Of a DNA stretch of 64,000 bases, positions 41,311 to 49,955 are shown piece by piece. Source of the DNA: an uncultured Dorea sp. (GTDB taxonomy: Bacteria; Bacillota; Clostridia; Lachnospirales; Lachnospiraceae). The stretch covers positions 16,662 through 80,661 of the forward strand of contig CAJTYU010000013.1 of NCBI GenBank assembly GCA_910584095.1, in the 5' to 3' direction. The notes below the pieces were generated by a model, which was not told the origin of the DNA, searched no databases, and saw only the letters and a program-made list of their open reading frames with translations. Numbering within the stretch: the first letter of the stretch is position 1; each line of letters starts with the position of its first letter. Both the position numbers and the translations under genes were made by a program.

Positions 41311-42990
41311 TTAAGATTGCTCTTTGAGGTCCTGCTCGTCGAAAGCTTCGCTGATCGGCGCGCCGGGCGCCACCATCGGCCACACCTTATCATCCGAGCC
41401 AATCCGGCAGTCTATTACCACCGGCGCCTCCATTGTAAGCGCTTTTGCAAACGCCTCTTTGAATTCTTCTTTTGATTCAACACGGATTCCTGCCGCTCCC
41501 AAAGCCTCTGCAAGCTTTACAAAATCTACTTTATCATTCAATACAGTCGCCGAATATCTTTTGCCATAGAACAAATCCTGCCACTGCCTTACCATTCCCA
41601 ATACATGATTATTCATTACAATCTGAATTACCGGAATATTATATCTTGCCGCTGTTGCAATCTCGTTCATATTCATACGAAAGCATCCGTCCCCGGCAAT
41701 ATTCACAACCGTTTTTTCCGGCCGGCCCATCTTCGCTCCGAGAGAAGCGCCCAGTCCATAGCCCATGGTGCCTAATCCCCCCGATGTTAGAAGAGTTCTC
41801 GGCTCTGTAAATTTATAATACTGAGCCGTCCACATCTGATGCTGTCCCACCTCGGTAACAACAAGAGCGTCTCCCTTTGTCTGCCGGTAAACCTCCTCAA
41901 CCACATAAGGTCCTGTCAGTCCTTCCTCAGAATAGGTAAGCGGATATTTTTCCTTGTATTCCTGAATCTTTGCAATCCATTCCGAATGTTTAAGCTGCCC
42001 CAGCTTCTTATTTATTTTGGAGAGGGACACCTTCAGATCGCCTACGATCCCTTCATGAATGAGCACATTCTTATTCATCTCAGCCGCATCTACGTCGAAC
42101 TGCAGGATTTTGGCGCGGCTTGCAAATTTCTTCGCATTGCCGGTAACTCGGTCGCTGAATCTGGCTCCCAGCACAATCAGCAGGTCGCATTCACTGACGC
42201 CGTAATTTGCCGCCTTGGTTCCGTGCATGCCCAGCATGCCTGTATACAACTTATCAGTTCCGGGAAATGCTCCTTTTCCCATCAGGGAATCGGTAACCGG
42301 AGCATCTGCCTTCTTTACAAATTCATAAATCTCCTTCGACGCTCCTGACAGAATCCCGCCTCCGCCAATGAACACAAACGGCTTCTTTGACTTATTAATC
42401 ATCCTTACCGCATGGTCTAACCTTGTTTCGCTGATATGTTCGGGAGGCAGTACCGGCATAATCTTCCTTGGCTTATAATCTGCTTTATTTGCAGTTACAT
42501 CCTTGGGGATATCAATCAGAACCGGGCCCGGCCTTCCCTTTTTTGCAATGACAAACGCCTTGCGGATCGTATCTGCCAATTGCTTTACATCCTTTACTAT
42601 ATAATTATGCTTGGTAATCGGCATGGTGACTCCCGCGATATCTACTTCCTGAAAACTGTCTTTTCCAAGAAGGGATACGCCTACATTACAGGTAATCGCC
42701 ACTACAGGTATGGAATCCATGTATGCCGTCGCAATCCCTGTAACCAGATTCGTCGCCCCCGGCCCGCTGGTAGCGAAGCATACTCCTACCTTCCCGGTTG
42801 CCCTTGCATAGCCGTCCGCCGCATGAGCCGCTCCCTGTTCATGGGAAGTTAAAATATGCGTAATCTCATCGCTGTGTTTGTACAGTTCGTCATATACATT
42901 CAGGATTGCGCCGCCCGGATATCCAAAAACGGTATCAACCCCCTGTTCTTTCAGACATTCAATAACAATTTGTGATCCTGTAAGCTGCAT
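41311..42990 (-). CDS. ilvB: Acetolactate synthase large subunit
   Basis: The thiamine-diphosphate-dependent enzyme makes acetolactate or acetohydroxybutyrate for valine, leucine and isoleucine. It has the N-terminal FGYPGGAILNVYDEL with catalytic Glu in SHEQGAAHAADGYARATG, a FAD-binding middle domain and the ThDP/Mg motif GDGCFRMNMNEIATAARYNIPVIQIVMNN. The 559-residue length is normal. No small subunit gene (ilvN) is adjacent, so the regulatory partner must lie elsewhere or be absent. It is 21 bases downstream of ilvD. Confidence 0.95.
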   Translation of the reverse strand: MQLTGSQIVIECLKEQGVDTVFGYPGGAILNVYDELYKHSDEITHILTSHEQGAAHAADGYARATGKVGVCFATSGPGATNLVTGIATAYMDSIPVVAITCNVGVSLLGKDSFQEVDIAGVTMPITKHNYIVKDVKQLADTIRKAFVIAKKGRPGPVLIDIPKDVTANKADYKPRKIMPVLPPEHISETRLDHAVRMINKSKKPFVFIGGGGILSGASKEIYEFVKKADAPVTDSLMGKGAFPGTDKLYTGMLGMHGTKAANYGVSECDLLIVLGARFSDRVTGNAKKFASRAKILQFDVDAAEMNKNVLIHEGIVGDLKVSLSKINKKLGQLKHSEWIAKIQEYKEKYPLTYSEEGLTGPYVVEEVYRQTKGDALVVTEVGQHQMWTAQYYKFTEPRTLLTSGGLGTMGYGLGASLGAKMGRPEKTVVNIAGDGCFRMNMNEIATAARYNIPVIQIVMNNHVLGMVRQWQDLFYGKRYSATVLNDKVDFVKLAEALGAAGIRVESKEEFKEAFAKALTMEAPVVIDCRIGSDDKVWPMVAPGAPISEAFDEQDLKEQS

Positions 42991-43011
42991 CCTATAAACC
43001 TCTCTAATGAA

Positions 43012-44682
43012 TTATTTCTTTGGAATCTCAAGCACCGCGCCCCTGTTTCCGGAAGTAACCATTGCAGCATATCTCGCAAGATATCCTGTGGTAACCTTCG
43101 GTTCTCTCGGTTTCCAGTTCTTTCTTCTTAATTCTAAAATCTCATCCGGAACATCCAGTTCCAGTGACAGTTCCGGTATATTAATTTTAATGATATCTCC
43201 TTCCTCTACCAGCGCAATGGGACCTCCCACCGCTGCCTCCGGCGATACATGACCGATGGAGGCGCCTCTAGACGCGCCGCTGAACCGTCCGTCCGTAATC
43301 AGCGCGACACTAGCTCCAAGTCCCATTCCGGCAATTGCCGAAGTTGGATTCAGCATTTCTCTCATACCTGGTCCGCCCTTTGGTCCTTCGTAACGGATCA
43401 CTACTACGTCTCCCGCTACAATTTTACCTCCTTTAATCGCATCAATCGCATCCTCTTCACACTCAAACACTCTTGCCGGACCTTCATGTATCAGCATCTC
43501 CTCCACAACTGCGGAACGCTTTACTACGCTTCCGTCAGGGGCAAGATTGCCCTTCAAAACTGCCAATCCTCCTGTCTTAGAGTATGGATTTTCCACCGGA
43601 CGGATGACCTCCGGATTCCGATTAACAGCATCTTTAATATTCTCCCCCACAGTCTTTCCTGTGACGGTCATGCAGTCTGTATGTAAAAGCTTAAGCTTAT
43701 CCAGTTCTTTCATCACCGCATACACGCCTCCTGCCTCGTTCAAATCCTCCATGTAAGTCGGACCTGCCGGAGCAAGGTGGCACAGATTCGGAGTTTCCTC
43801 ACTGATGCCGTTTGCAAAGTCAATCTCAAAATCCATACCGATTTCGTGAGCGATCGCTGGAAGATGCAGCATACTATTGGTCGAACATCCCAGCGCCATA
43901 TCGACAGTCAGCGCATTTAAAATTGCATCCTCCGTCATAATGTCCCTTGGGCGGATATTCTTCTTGAGAAGCTCCATTACCTTCATGCCCGCTCTTTTGG
44001 CAAGACGGATTCTCTCAGAATAAACTGCCGGGATCGTACCGTTTCCTCCAAGTCCCATACCCAAAACCTCAGTCAGGCAGTTCATGCTATTTGCTGTATA
44101 CATACCGGAACAAGAGCCGCAGGTAGGACAGGTCTTATTCTCAAATTCCAAAAGTCCTTCATCAGACAGGGTTCCTGCCGCATTGGCTCCCACTGCCTCA
44201 AACATGCTGGAAAGGCTGGTTTTCTTTCCCTGTACCCGGCCCGCCAGCATAGGACCTCCGCTGACAAAAATTGTCGGTACATTAATCCTTGCCGCCGCCA
44301 TCAAAAGTCCCGGCACGTTCTTGTCACAGTTCGGCACCATAACCAAAGCGTCAAACTGATGTGCAAGAGCCATAGACTCTGTAGAGTCCGCAATCAGATC
44401 CCTAGTAACCAGAGAATACTTCATCCCAATATGCCCCATGGCGATTCCATCGCACACTGCAATTGCCGGAAATACGATCGGTGTGCCTCCCGCCATGGCG
44501 ACTCCTTGCTTTACTGCATTTACAATCTTATCCAGATTCATATGTCCGGGAACTATCTCATTATAAGAACTTACAATGCCGACTAACGGACGCTCCATCT
44601 CTTCCTTTGTGAGACCTAATGCATTAAAAAGCGACCGGTGCGGCGCCTGCTGTTTTCCCTTTGTAACTGTATCACTTTTCAT
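43012..44682 (-). CDS. ilvD: Dihydroxy-acid dehydratase
   Basis: IlvD dehydrates dihydroxy-isovalerate and dihydroxy-methylvalerate, the third step of branched-chain amino acid synthesis, using an Fe-S cluster. Cluster cysteines are in MVPNCDKNVPG and TCGSCSGMYTANSMNCL. The C-terminal GRFSGASRGASIGHVSPEA is diagnostic. AGGAGG lies 6-7 bases before the ATG at 44682; the in-frame ATG at 44700 is upstream of that site. It sits between leuB and ilvB. Confidence 0.96.
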   Translation of the reverse strand: MKSDTVTKGKQQAPHRSLFNALGLTKEEMERPLVGIVSSYNEIVPGHMNLDKIVNAVKQGVAMAGGTPIVFPAIAVCDGIAMGHIGMKYSLVTRDLIADSTESMALAHQFDALVMVPNCDKNVPGLLMAAARINVPTIFVSGGPMLAGRVQGKKTSLSSMFEAVGANAAGTLSDEGLLEFENKTCPTCGSCSGMYTANSMNCLTEVLGMGLGGNGTIPAVYSERIRLAKRAGMKVMELLKKNIRPRDIMTEDAILNALTVDMALGCSTNSMLHLPAIAHEIGMDFEIDFANGISEETPNLCHLAPAGPTYMEDLNEAGGVYAVMKELDKLKLLHTDCMTVTGKTVGENIKDAVNRNPEVIRPVENPYSKTGGLAVLKGNLAPDGSVVKRSAVVEEMLIHEGPARVFECEEDAIDAIKGGKIVAGDVVVIRYEGPKGGPGMREMLNPTSAIAGMGLGASVALITDGRFSGASRGASIGHVSPEAAVGGPIALVEEGDIIKINIPELSLELDVPDEILELRRKNWKPREPKVTTGYLARYAAMVTSGNRGAVLEIPKK

Positions 44683-44730
44683 TTTTTTCCTCCTTTTCAT
44701 CCGTGTTTAACATAACTGCTATTTTAAATT

Positions 44731-45816
44731 TTATTCTATATATCCTGCAATCAGATTTCCCATCTCGGCAGTGCCAATCTGCAGCTTGCCCTCTGACATA
44801 ATATCAATGGTGCGATAGCCTTCCTTCAGTACTTTTGCGACAGCTTTTTCAATAGCGTCTGCTTCCTTATCCAGATCAAAGCTGAACCGAAGCATCATTG
44901 CCGCCGACAAAATTGTCGCGATTGGGTTGGCAATTCCCTTTCCTGCTATATCCGGAGCTGAACCTCCGCTCGGCTCATAAAGACCGAATTTCGTCTCATT
45001 TAGGCTTGCGCTTGCCAGCATTCCGATGGAACCGGTCACCATGCTTGCTTCATCAGACAAAATATCCCCAAACATATTCTCTGTCAGGATTACGTCAAAC
45101 TGCTTCGGATCCTTTACGAGCTGCATCGCACAATTGTCCACCAGCATATGCTCTAACATTACCTCCGGATACTCCTTCGCAACCTGCTCTACAACTTTTC
45201 TCCATAATCTGGAAGAATCCAAAACATTCGCCTTATCCACGCTGGTTACCTTTTTTCTGCGTTTCATGGCGATATCGAAGCCGCGTTTTGCAATACGCCT
45301 GATTTCATTTTCATTATAGCAGAGAGAATCTGCAGCTGTCAGGACTCCATTTTCTTCCACTGTCTTCCGCTCTCCAAAATAAAGTCCTCCCGTCAGTTCC
45401 CTCATAATCATCATGTCAAAGCCGCCCTCAGTTATCTCCTCTTTCAGAGGGCAGGCGCCTTTCAGCTCCTCATACAGAACTGCCGGCCTTAAATTAGCAA
45501 ACAGATTCAATTCCTTCCTTATCCTAAGCAGCCCGGCCTCCGGCCTTTTCGACGGCTCTAATTTATACCATGGCGAAGTCTTCGCATCCCCGCCGATAGA
45601 GCCCATCAAAACTGCATCACAGGACTTCGCCGTCTGAATTGTCCCATCCGTAAGGGGAATCCCGTGCACATCAATAGAAGCTCCTCCCATCAAAAGCTGT
45701 TCGTAAGAGCAGGTATGCCCATAAACAAAAGCTGTCTTATCCAAGACCTTCATTGCCTCGGTCACAATCTCCGGTCCGATTCCGTCCCCTTTAATCACGC
45801 CAATTTTCAGATTCAT
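44731..45816 (-). CDS. leuB: 3-isopropylmalate dehydrogenase
   Basis: LeuB oxidatively decarboxylates 3-isopropylmalate in leucine synthesis. Typical segments are IGVIKGDGIGPEIV, ELTGGLYFG, KRRKKVTSVDKANVLDSSRLWRKV, the metal ligands in LTENMFGDILSDEASMV, and EPSGGSAPDIAGKGIANP. The start at 45816 has AAAGGA 8 bases upstream; the longest frame would add 14 unrelated residues inside the leader. It is the first gene of the leuB-ilvD-ilvB group and follows a long structured leader. Confidence 0.96.
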   Translation of the reverse strand: MNLKIGVIKGDGIGPEIVTEAMKVLDKTAFVYGHTCSYEQLLMGGASIDVHGIPLTDGTIQTAKSCDAVLMGSIGGDAKTSPWYKLEPSKRPEAGLLRIRKELNLFANLRPAVLYEELKGACPLKEEITEGGFDMMIMRELTGGLYFGERKTVEENGVLTAADSLCYNENEIRRIAKRGFDIAMKRRKKVTSVDKANVLDSSRLWRKVVEQVAKEYPEVMLEHMLVDNCAMQLVKDPKQFDVILTENMFGDILSDEASMVTGSIGMLASASLNETKFGLYEPSGGSAPDIAGKGIANPIATILSAAMMLRFSFDLDKEADAIEKAVAKVLKEGYRTIDIMSEGKLQIGTAEMGNLIAGYIE

Positions 45817-45832
45817 ACGATACTTCCTTTCT

Positions 45833-45990
45833 GTATTCGTTTCTCGCTTTCGCGCCAACTTTTCAACGAATGCCTACCTCTATTCCGCTTCGCTCCATAT
45901 CGGTATTCGTTTCACTCATATAGACCGCGAAACGAATCTCAGATGCCCTGCAAGCAGTCCTCTGAGATTCGTCTCACGGTCTGCATTCGT
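45833..45990 (-). promoter_or_regulatory. Structured leader of the leuB operon with serially complementary segments
   Basis: The transcript has four ACGAAT copies and two ATTCGT copies. Segment 1 (45961-45972) pairs perfectly over 12 bp with segment 2 (within 45929-45943), extended by AGACCG/CGGTCT. Segment 2 can instead pair over 9 bp with segment 3 (45902-45913). Segment 3 can pair with segment 4 (45865-45874), and segment 4 with segment 5 (45833-45843), which abuts the leuB Shine-Dalgarno and closes on a CGC-GAAA-GCG tetraloop. These pairings exclude each other. There is no T-box sequence and no T run. It is probably a regulatory leader of unknown type. Confidence 0.6.
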
Positions 45991-46001
45991 TGTTATCGTT
46001 T

Positions 46002-46030
46002 ATCTTATCGCATTTTCCTTTTGCTTTCAA
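46002..46030 (-). promoter_or_regulatory. Sigma-A promoter of the leuB operon
   Basis: Minus-strand TTGAAA (46025-46030) and TAAGAT (46002-46007) are separated by 17 bases. Transcription would begin just before the structured leader. Confidence 0.65.
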
Positions 46031-46051
46031 CCCTTCATTGCGGAAAAGTGC

Positions 46052-46088
46052 AAAAAATTAGAGCGTCCTCTGTTTTAAAGAGAACGCC
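46052..46088 (-). terminator. Terminator of yajC
   Basis: GCGTTCTCT and AGAGGACGC arms (8 pairs plus one G-T) with a 7-base loop are followed on the minus strand by AATTTTTT, about 30 bases past the yajC stop. Confidence 0.85.
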
Positions 46089-46114
46089 CGGCTTCTGCCA
46101 TCATTGCTATTTGG

Positions 46115-46417
46115 TTACTCCGCCGCCGGTTTCTCAACCTGCGCAATTGCCGCCTTCTGCATTGGAATACGGCAGTTTCTATTACTTCCAAATTCAACAA
46201 TCACATCATCGTCTGTAATATCGATAACAACTCCATAAAATCCGCTGGTAGTAAGCACTGTATCTCCAACTTCCAATTCAGAAATCATCGCCGCTACTCT
46301 CTTCTGTTCCTTCTTCTGCGGTCTCATCAAAATCCAGTAGAAACCTCCGATAATAACTGCATAAATAAGAATTATACTAAGTCCGCCGCCGAATCCTGAC
46401 GCTGCTAATGTAAACAT
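46115..46417 (-). CDS. yajC: Preprotein translocase subunit YajC
   Basis: YajC is a small accessory subunit of the Sec translocon. The 100-residue protein has one N-terminal membrane helix (residues 10-30) followed by the family motif MRPQKKEQKRVAAMISELEVGDTVLTTSGFYGVV. It follows tgt, a very common bacterial linkage, but has its own promoter in the 127-base gap. No secD or secF follows. Confidence 0.94.
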   Translation of the reverse strand: MFTLAASGFGGGLSIILIYAVIIGGFYWILMRPQKKEQKRVAAMISELEVGDTVLTTSGFYGVVIDITDDDVIVEFGSNRNCRIPMQKAAIAQVEKPAAE

Positions 46418-46470
46418 ATCCTATTCCTCCTGTAAAATGCTATACTTCTTCTTTTTTAGACACTAATGGT

Positions 46471-46499
46471 ATCATACACAATTTCTGACGATTCAGCAA
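46471..46499 (-). promoter_or_regulatory. Promoter of yajC
   Basis: Minus-strand TTGCTG (46494-46499) and TATGAT (46471-46476) are separated by 17 bases, 53 bases upstream of the yajC start. Confidence 0.5.
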
Positions 46500-46544
46500 G
46501 CATTTTTTCAATTCTTTATTTTCTTTCAATTTTTGTCTTGAAAA

Positions 46545-47669
46545 TTAACTCTCAAACCCCTCCAGCGTCTTCTTTTTAAAATCACTGTAATTTCCGGAAT
46601 CTATCGCTGTCCTGATATCTTCCATTAAATGATTATAAAAATATAAATTGTGAAGTACGCACAGCCGCATTCCCAGCATTTCTTTTGCCTTTAAAAGATG
46701 TCTGATATATGCTCTGGAATACTTTCTGCAGGCCGGGCACCCGCAGCCCTCTTCAATCGGCCTCTCATCTAGTTCATATCTGGCGTTAAACAAATTAAGC
46801 TTCCCGGTTCTGGTATAAACATGTCCATGTCTTCCGTTTCTGCTGGGATATACGCAGTCAAAAAAATCCACGCCCCGATCCACAGCCTCCAAAATATTGG
46901 AGGGCGTTCCCACTCCCATAAGATAAACCGGCTTATCCTCCGGCAAATATGGTACCACCGACTCCAAAATCCGATACATATCTTCATGGGATTCCCCCAC
47001 AGCCAGTCCTCCCACAGCATAGCCGTCCAAATTAAGCGCTGCAATCTCCTTGGCATGCCGTATCCGAATATCCTCATAAATGCCGCCCTGATTGATGCCA
47101 AACAGCATCTGCCGTTTGTTAATGGTATCTTCTAATCCGTTCAGCCTGTCCAGTTCTTCCCTGCATCGGTAAAGCCATCTCGTAGTACGGTCCACCGACT
47201 TTTCAATATACTCCCTGTCTGCAATACTAGACGGACATTCATCAAATGCCATAGCAATGGTTGAGGCAAGATTAGATTGTATCTGCATGCTTTCCTCCGG
47301 ACCCATAAATATCTTCCTGCCGTCAATATGGGATTGAAAATACACGCCTTCTTCCTTAATCTTCCGTAATCCTGCTAGTGAAAACACCTGAAATCCGCCC
47401 GAATCGGTAAGAATCGGTTTATCCCATACCATAAATTTATGCAGACCGCCAAGTTTCTTCACCACCATATCCCCCGGCCTTACATGAAGATGATACGTAT
47501 TGGATAACTCTACCTGAGTTCCTATTTTCTGAAGATCCTCCGTAGACACCGCTCCCTTTATTGCCGCGGCCGTGCCTACATTCATAAACACCGGAGTTTC
47601 AATGATTCCGTGAACGGTATGAAATTTCCCACGCTTTGCCTTTCCGTCTTTTTTTAATAACTCATACAT
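46545..47669 (-). CDS. tgt: tRNA-guanine transglycosylase (queuosine synthesis)
   Basis: Tgt exchanges guanine for preQ1 in the anticodon of GUN tRNAs. The protein has TPVFMNVGTAAAIKG, the catalytic aspartate in LTDSGGFQVFSL, GINQGG, GGLAVGE, the nucleophile region FDCVYPSRNGRHG, and the zinc cysteines in EGCGCPACRKYSRAYIRHL. MYELLKKDGKAKRGKF aligns with the family N-terminus, so ATG 47669 is chosen (374 residues), but there is no Shine-Dalgarno directly before it. The nearest AAAGGAG lies beyond a 9-bp hairpin. Confidence 0.95.
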   Translation of the reverse strand: MYELLKKDGKAKRGKFHTVHGIIETPVFMNVGTAAAIKGAVSTEDLQKIGTQVELSNTYHLHVRPGDMVVKKLGGLHKFMVWDKPILTDSGGFQVFSLAGLRKIKEEGVYFQSHIDGRKIFMGPEESMQIQSNLASTIAMAFDECPSSIADREYIEKSVDRTTRWLYRCREELDRLNGLEDTINKRQMLFGINQGGIYEDIRIRHAKEIAALNLDGYAVGGLAVGESHEDMYRILESVVPYLPEDKPVYLMGVGTPSNILEAVDRGVDFFDCVYPSRNGRHGHVYTRTGKLNLFNARYELDERPIEEGCGCPACRKYSRAYIRHLLKAKEMLGMRLCVLHNLYFYNHLMEDIRTAIDSGNYSDFKKKTLEGFES

Positions 47670-47711
47670 AAAAACAAACGCCCCGGTACCGCACCGGGGC
47701 GCATCTCCTTT
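47670..47711 (-). terminator. GC-rich hairpin with T run between the transpeptidase and tgt; possible split ribosome binding site
   Basis: CGCCCCGGT and ACCGGGGCG (47679-47701) form a 9-bp stem with a 5-base loop, followed by TTTGTTTTT and immediately by the tgt ATG. AAAGGAG (47705-47711) stands just before the stem, right after the transpeptidase stop. It has the form of an intrinsic terminator. If folded on an uninterrupted mRNA, it would bring AAAGGAG to 12 unpaired bases from the tgt start. Confidence 0.75.
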
Positions 47712-47712
47712 C

Positions 47713-49656
47713 TTAATAGTGACAGACAACCGGTATTCCCGCTTCAATATAGCCGTACAGCTCAGCCGCCGCTGATACCGGCATATTTACACATCCATGG
47801 GAACCGTAAGTCAAATATCTAGATCCCCCAAAGGCAGACTGCCAGGTTGCGTCATGGAAACCGATTCCTCCGTTAAAGGGCATCCAATAGGAAACCGGCG
47901 ACTCATACTCATAGGTCCCATCCGGCATTTTCTTTCCGCGGAGTACCTGATTCGGCGCCTTATAGGAAAGAGTATACACGCCCTGAGGCGTTGCATGCCC
48001 TTTATTCGGATTACCCGTAACAATATCAGACTGTAAAATACACTGTCCGTCCTTAAAATAGAACATATGCTGATTGGTAAGATCCACCTCCGCATAAGTA
48101 TTTCCAAAATCGTTGCCCTCATGGGTCGCCCCGCGCCGCAGATAATTCGGTTCTCTGGTAACCGTCTCCGCATTCTGGATATTCGCCGTCAGGGCGTTAT
48201 ATTCCGTCTCCTGATCAATCAGCCAGCCGTATGTGCCTCCTTCTATCTGAACCGTATTGCCAAAGCCTGTCGTAAAATTCCTTGGTCTGCCATAGGTATC
48301 ATATTTCTCCGCTAATCCGGCAATATAACCCCTCACCGCATCTTGATTAAAGGCAACCTGCATATTCTCATCTACGCTGATCCACTGTGAAATCACAGTG
48401 GCATCCACAACCTCTGTATACGGTGTAAAGTCCAATGTAATATTTGCCCCCAGATAACTGTTCATCGCATCTCTTGCCGCAATCACTTCCGGAGATTCCG
48501 ATGTATAAGTCGGAGCGACATAGCAGCCTTTTTCTTCCAGGCTAACCTCCGGGATGAACCCGCTGATTGCTTCATTCACGACCGCTATAAACTTCTCGAA
48601 ATCAAGCTGCGTTCCAAATTCTTCCCCTTTAATCTCAAAGTGAGTATCCCTAAACTCCGGTATTGCCGAGACAGGCGGCGTCTGTTCCTCCGGTCTCGTA
48701 CATACTAAGTTCCCCATCGCACCTTTAAGCTGGTCGTCGTTATACTCCACTCCGATAGAAGCAGTAATATTAGGGTGCTCCCACAACGCAGTAAACCACA
48801 AGAATGGGTTCTGTTTCTCAAGCTGCTTCTTAACTAAATCATCCTTTACATACTTCAAAGAAATGTCCGACCCATAAATTACTTCCTTCTTTCCCCCCAA
48901 TTCAGAAAGCGTCAAGCTGTAACCCGCAACCTCGCCCGCCATATACTCCTGCACTTCATCAACTGTTTTCAAGGAAAAATCAACGCCGTTTATCTTCGTA
49001 TTATAATAAAAATGACTGTAAAAAAAAGCTGAAACCCCTAAATATGCTGCGGCAAATACGAAAACAACACAGAGCATTGCAATCAGAACCTTCTTTCTCC
49101 GGCGATGCTTCTTCAGGGCTATCTCCGCCTCCGTAGGTTCGCTTTTTTCACTCTCTTCTTCTATATCAACTTCTTGTGCATCATCATTCTCAGGTTCTTC
49201 CACGCCTTCGTCCTCTTCAAAATCTGTTTCTTCTTCCGTCATGGATTCGCTATCCTCTTCCTGCTCTTTTTGTTTATCTTCTGATTCGAAGTCTGTATCC
49301 TCTTCCTGTTCCTTCGACTCATCGCCAATTTTCAGTTCTTCTGAATCGCCTGACTTTTCTTCAATCTGTTCATCCTCTGTTTCCTCGGAAGCCTCCTCCT
49401 CTAAAGCGTCTGTATCTTCAGACACGGCTGACTCTGAATTATCCGGATCGTCTTTCTCTTCAGCCTCCTCTGATTGGTTGTTTTCTGACGCCTCATTTTC
49501 TGAGAATTCTTCATCCTCCTCTATCTCATCATCATAGTTAGAATCATCCACATCCTCAAATAATTCATCGTTGCTGATAATCAAAAATTCATCTTCAGCC
49601 TCATGATGCTGCCCGCGGCGGAAAAAAGATTTTTTATCGCGCTCTTTTTTTCTCAT
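47713..49656 (-). CDS. L,D-transpeptidase (YkuD) with hyperacidic cytoplasmic tail
   Basis: The 647-residue protein should cross-link peptidoglycan on the cell surface. Residues 1-180 are cytoplasmic and dominated by Glu, Asp and Ser. A basic HRRRKK precedes a membrane helix (about 188-212). The outer part has peptidoglycan-binding-type domains (about 215-500) and a C-terminal YkuD domain with MFYFKDGQC, GNPNKGHATPQGVYTL, the first histidine region MPFNGGIGFHDATW and the catalytic SHGCVNM. All catalytic residues are present. The acidic tail is far longer than in typical members and its role is unknown. Confidence 0.9.
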   Translation of the reverse strand: MRKKERDKKSFFRRGQHHEAEDEFLIISNDELFEDVDDSNYDDEIEEDEEFSENEASENNQSEEAEEKDDPDNSESAVSEDTDALEEEASEETEDEQIEEKSGDSEELKIGDESKEQEEDTDFESEDKQKEQEEDSESMTEEETDFEEDEGVEEPENDDAQEVDIEEESEKSEPTEAEIALKKHRRRKKVLIAMLCVVFVFAAAYLGVSAFFYSHFYYNTKINGVDFSLKTVDEVQEYMAGEVAGYSLTLSELGGKKEVIYGSDISLKYVKDDLVKKQLEKQNPFLWFTALWEHPNITASIGVEYNDDQLKGAMGNLVCTRPEEQTPPVSAIPEFRDTHFEIKGEEFGTQLDFEKFIAVVNEAISGFIPEVSLEEKGCYVAPTYTSESPEVIAARDAMNSYLGANITLDFTPYTEVVDATVISQWISVDENMQVAFNQDAVRGYIAGLAEKYDTYGRPRNFTTGFGNTVQIEGGTYGWLIDQETEYNALTANIQNAETVTREPNYLRRGATHEGNDFGNTYAEVDLTNQHMFYFKDGQCILQSDIVTGNPNKGHATPQGVYTLSYKAPNQVLRGKKMPDGTYEYESPVSYWMPFNGGIGFHDATWQSAFGGSRYLTYGSHGCVNMPVSAAAELYGYIEAGIPVVCHY

Positions 49657-49955
49657 CTATCTTGCTCCTCATCAAAAACTCACACAAATTGATTATAATA
49701 CGCCGAAAGTAAAAAGTACAGCAAAAATTGCCTTTTTACGACGGATTTAATCAATTAACAGCTTCCTGTTCACTCCGTTCAAAGCGGCATTTGCAAATTC
49801 GTCTAAAATTCATTCCATAAACAGGAAATGCCGCATACATTGTAATTGTATGCAGCGCTGATGTATATAATCCTATTCATTTTAGCTAAACTTGCCTTTT
49901 TTCTCCATATGATATATAATTCAAAATCAGAAAAAATCAAAGGAGGCTGTGAATT
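49657..49955. other. AT-rich divergent region between the transpeptidase and aroC
   Basis: This 299-base stretch has no convincing gene. It holds a TATAAT on the minus strand shortly before the transpeptidase start, with a poor -35. On the plus strand a TATAAT at 49866-49871 lies below a GCATACA/TGTATGC hairpin (about 49833-49852) and upstream of the aroC site AAAGGAGG. CAGGAAATGCCG and CGGCATTTGC-like sequences occur in opposite orientation at 49786-49835. Control sites are likely but not resolved. Confidence 0.4.

Noticed and set aside
45833..45990. CRISPR array from repeated ACGAAT motifs
   Set aside because: The repeats are 6-9 bases, in both orientations and irregularly spaced, which fits RNA pairing rather than CRISPR.
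45859..46001. T-box riboswitch or classical leader-peptide attenuator before leuB
   Set aside because: No GGUGG T-box sequence, no terminator T run, and the only small frame has few Leu/Val/Ile codons and no Shine-Dalgarno.
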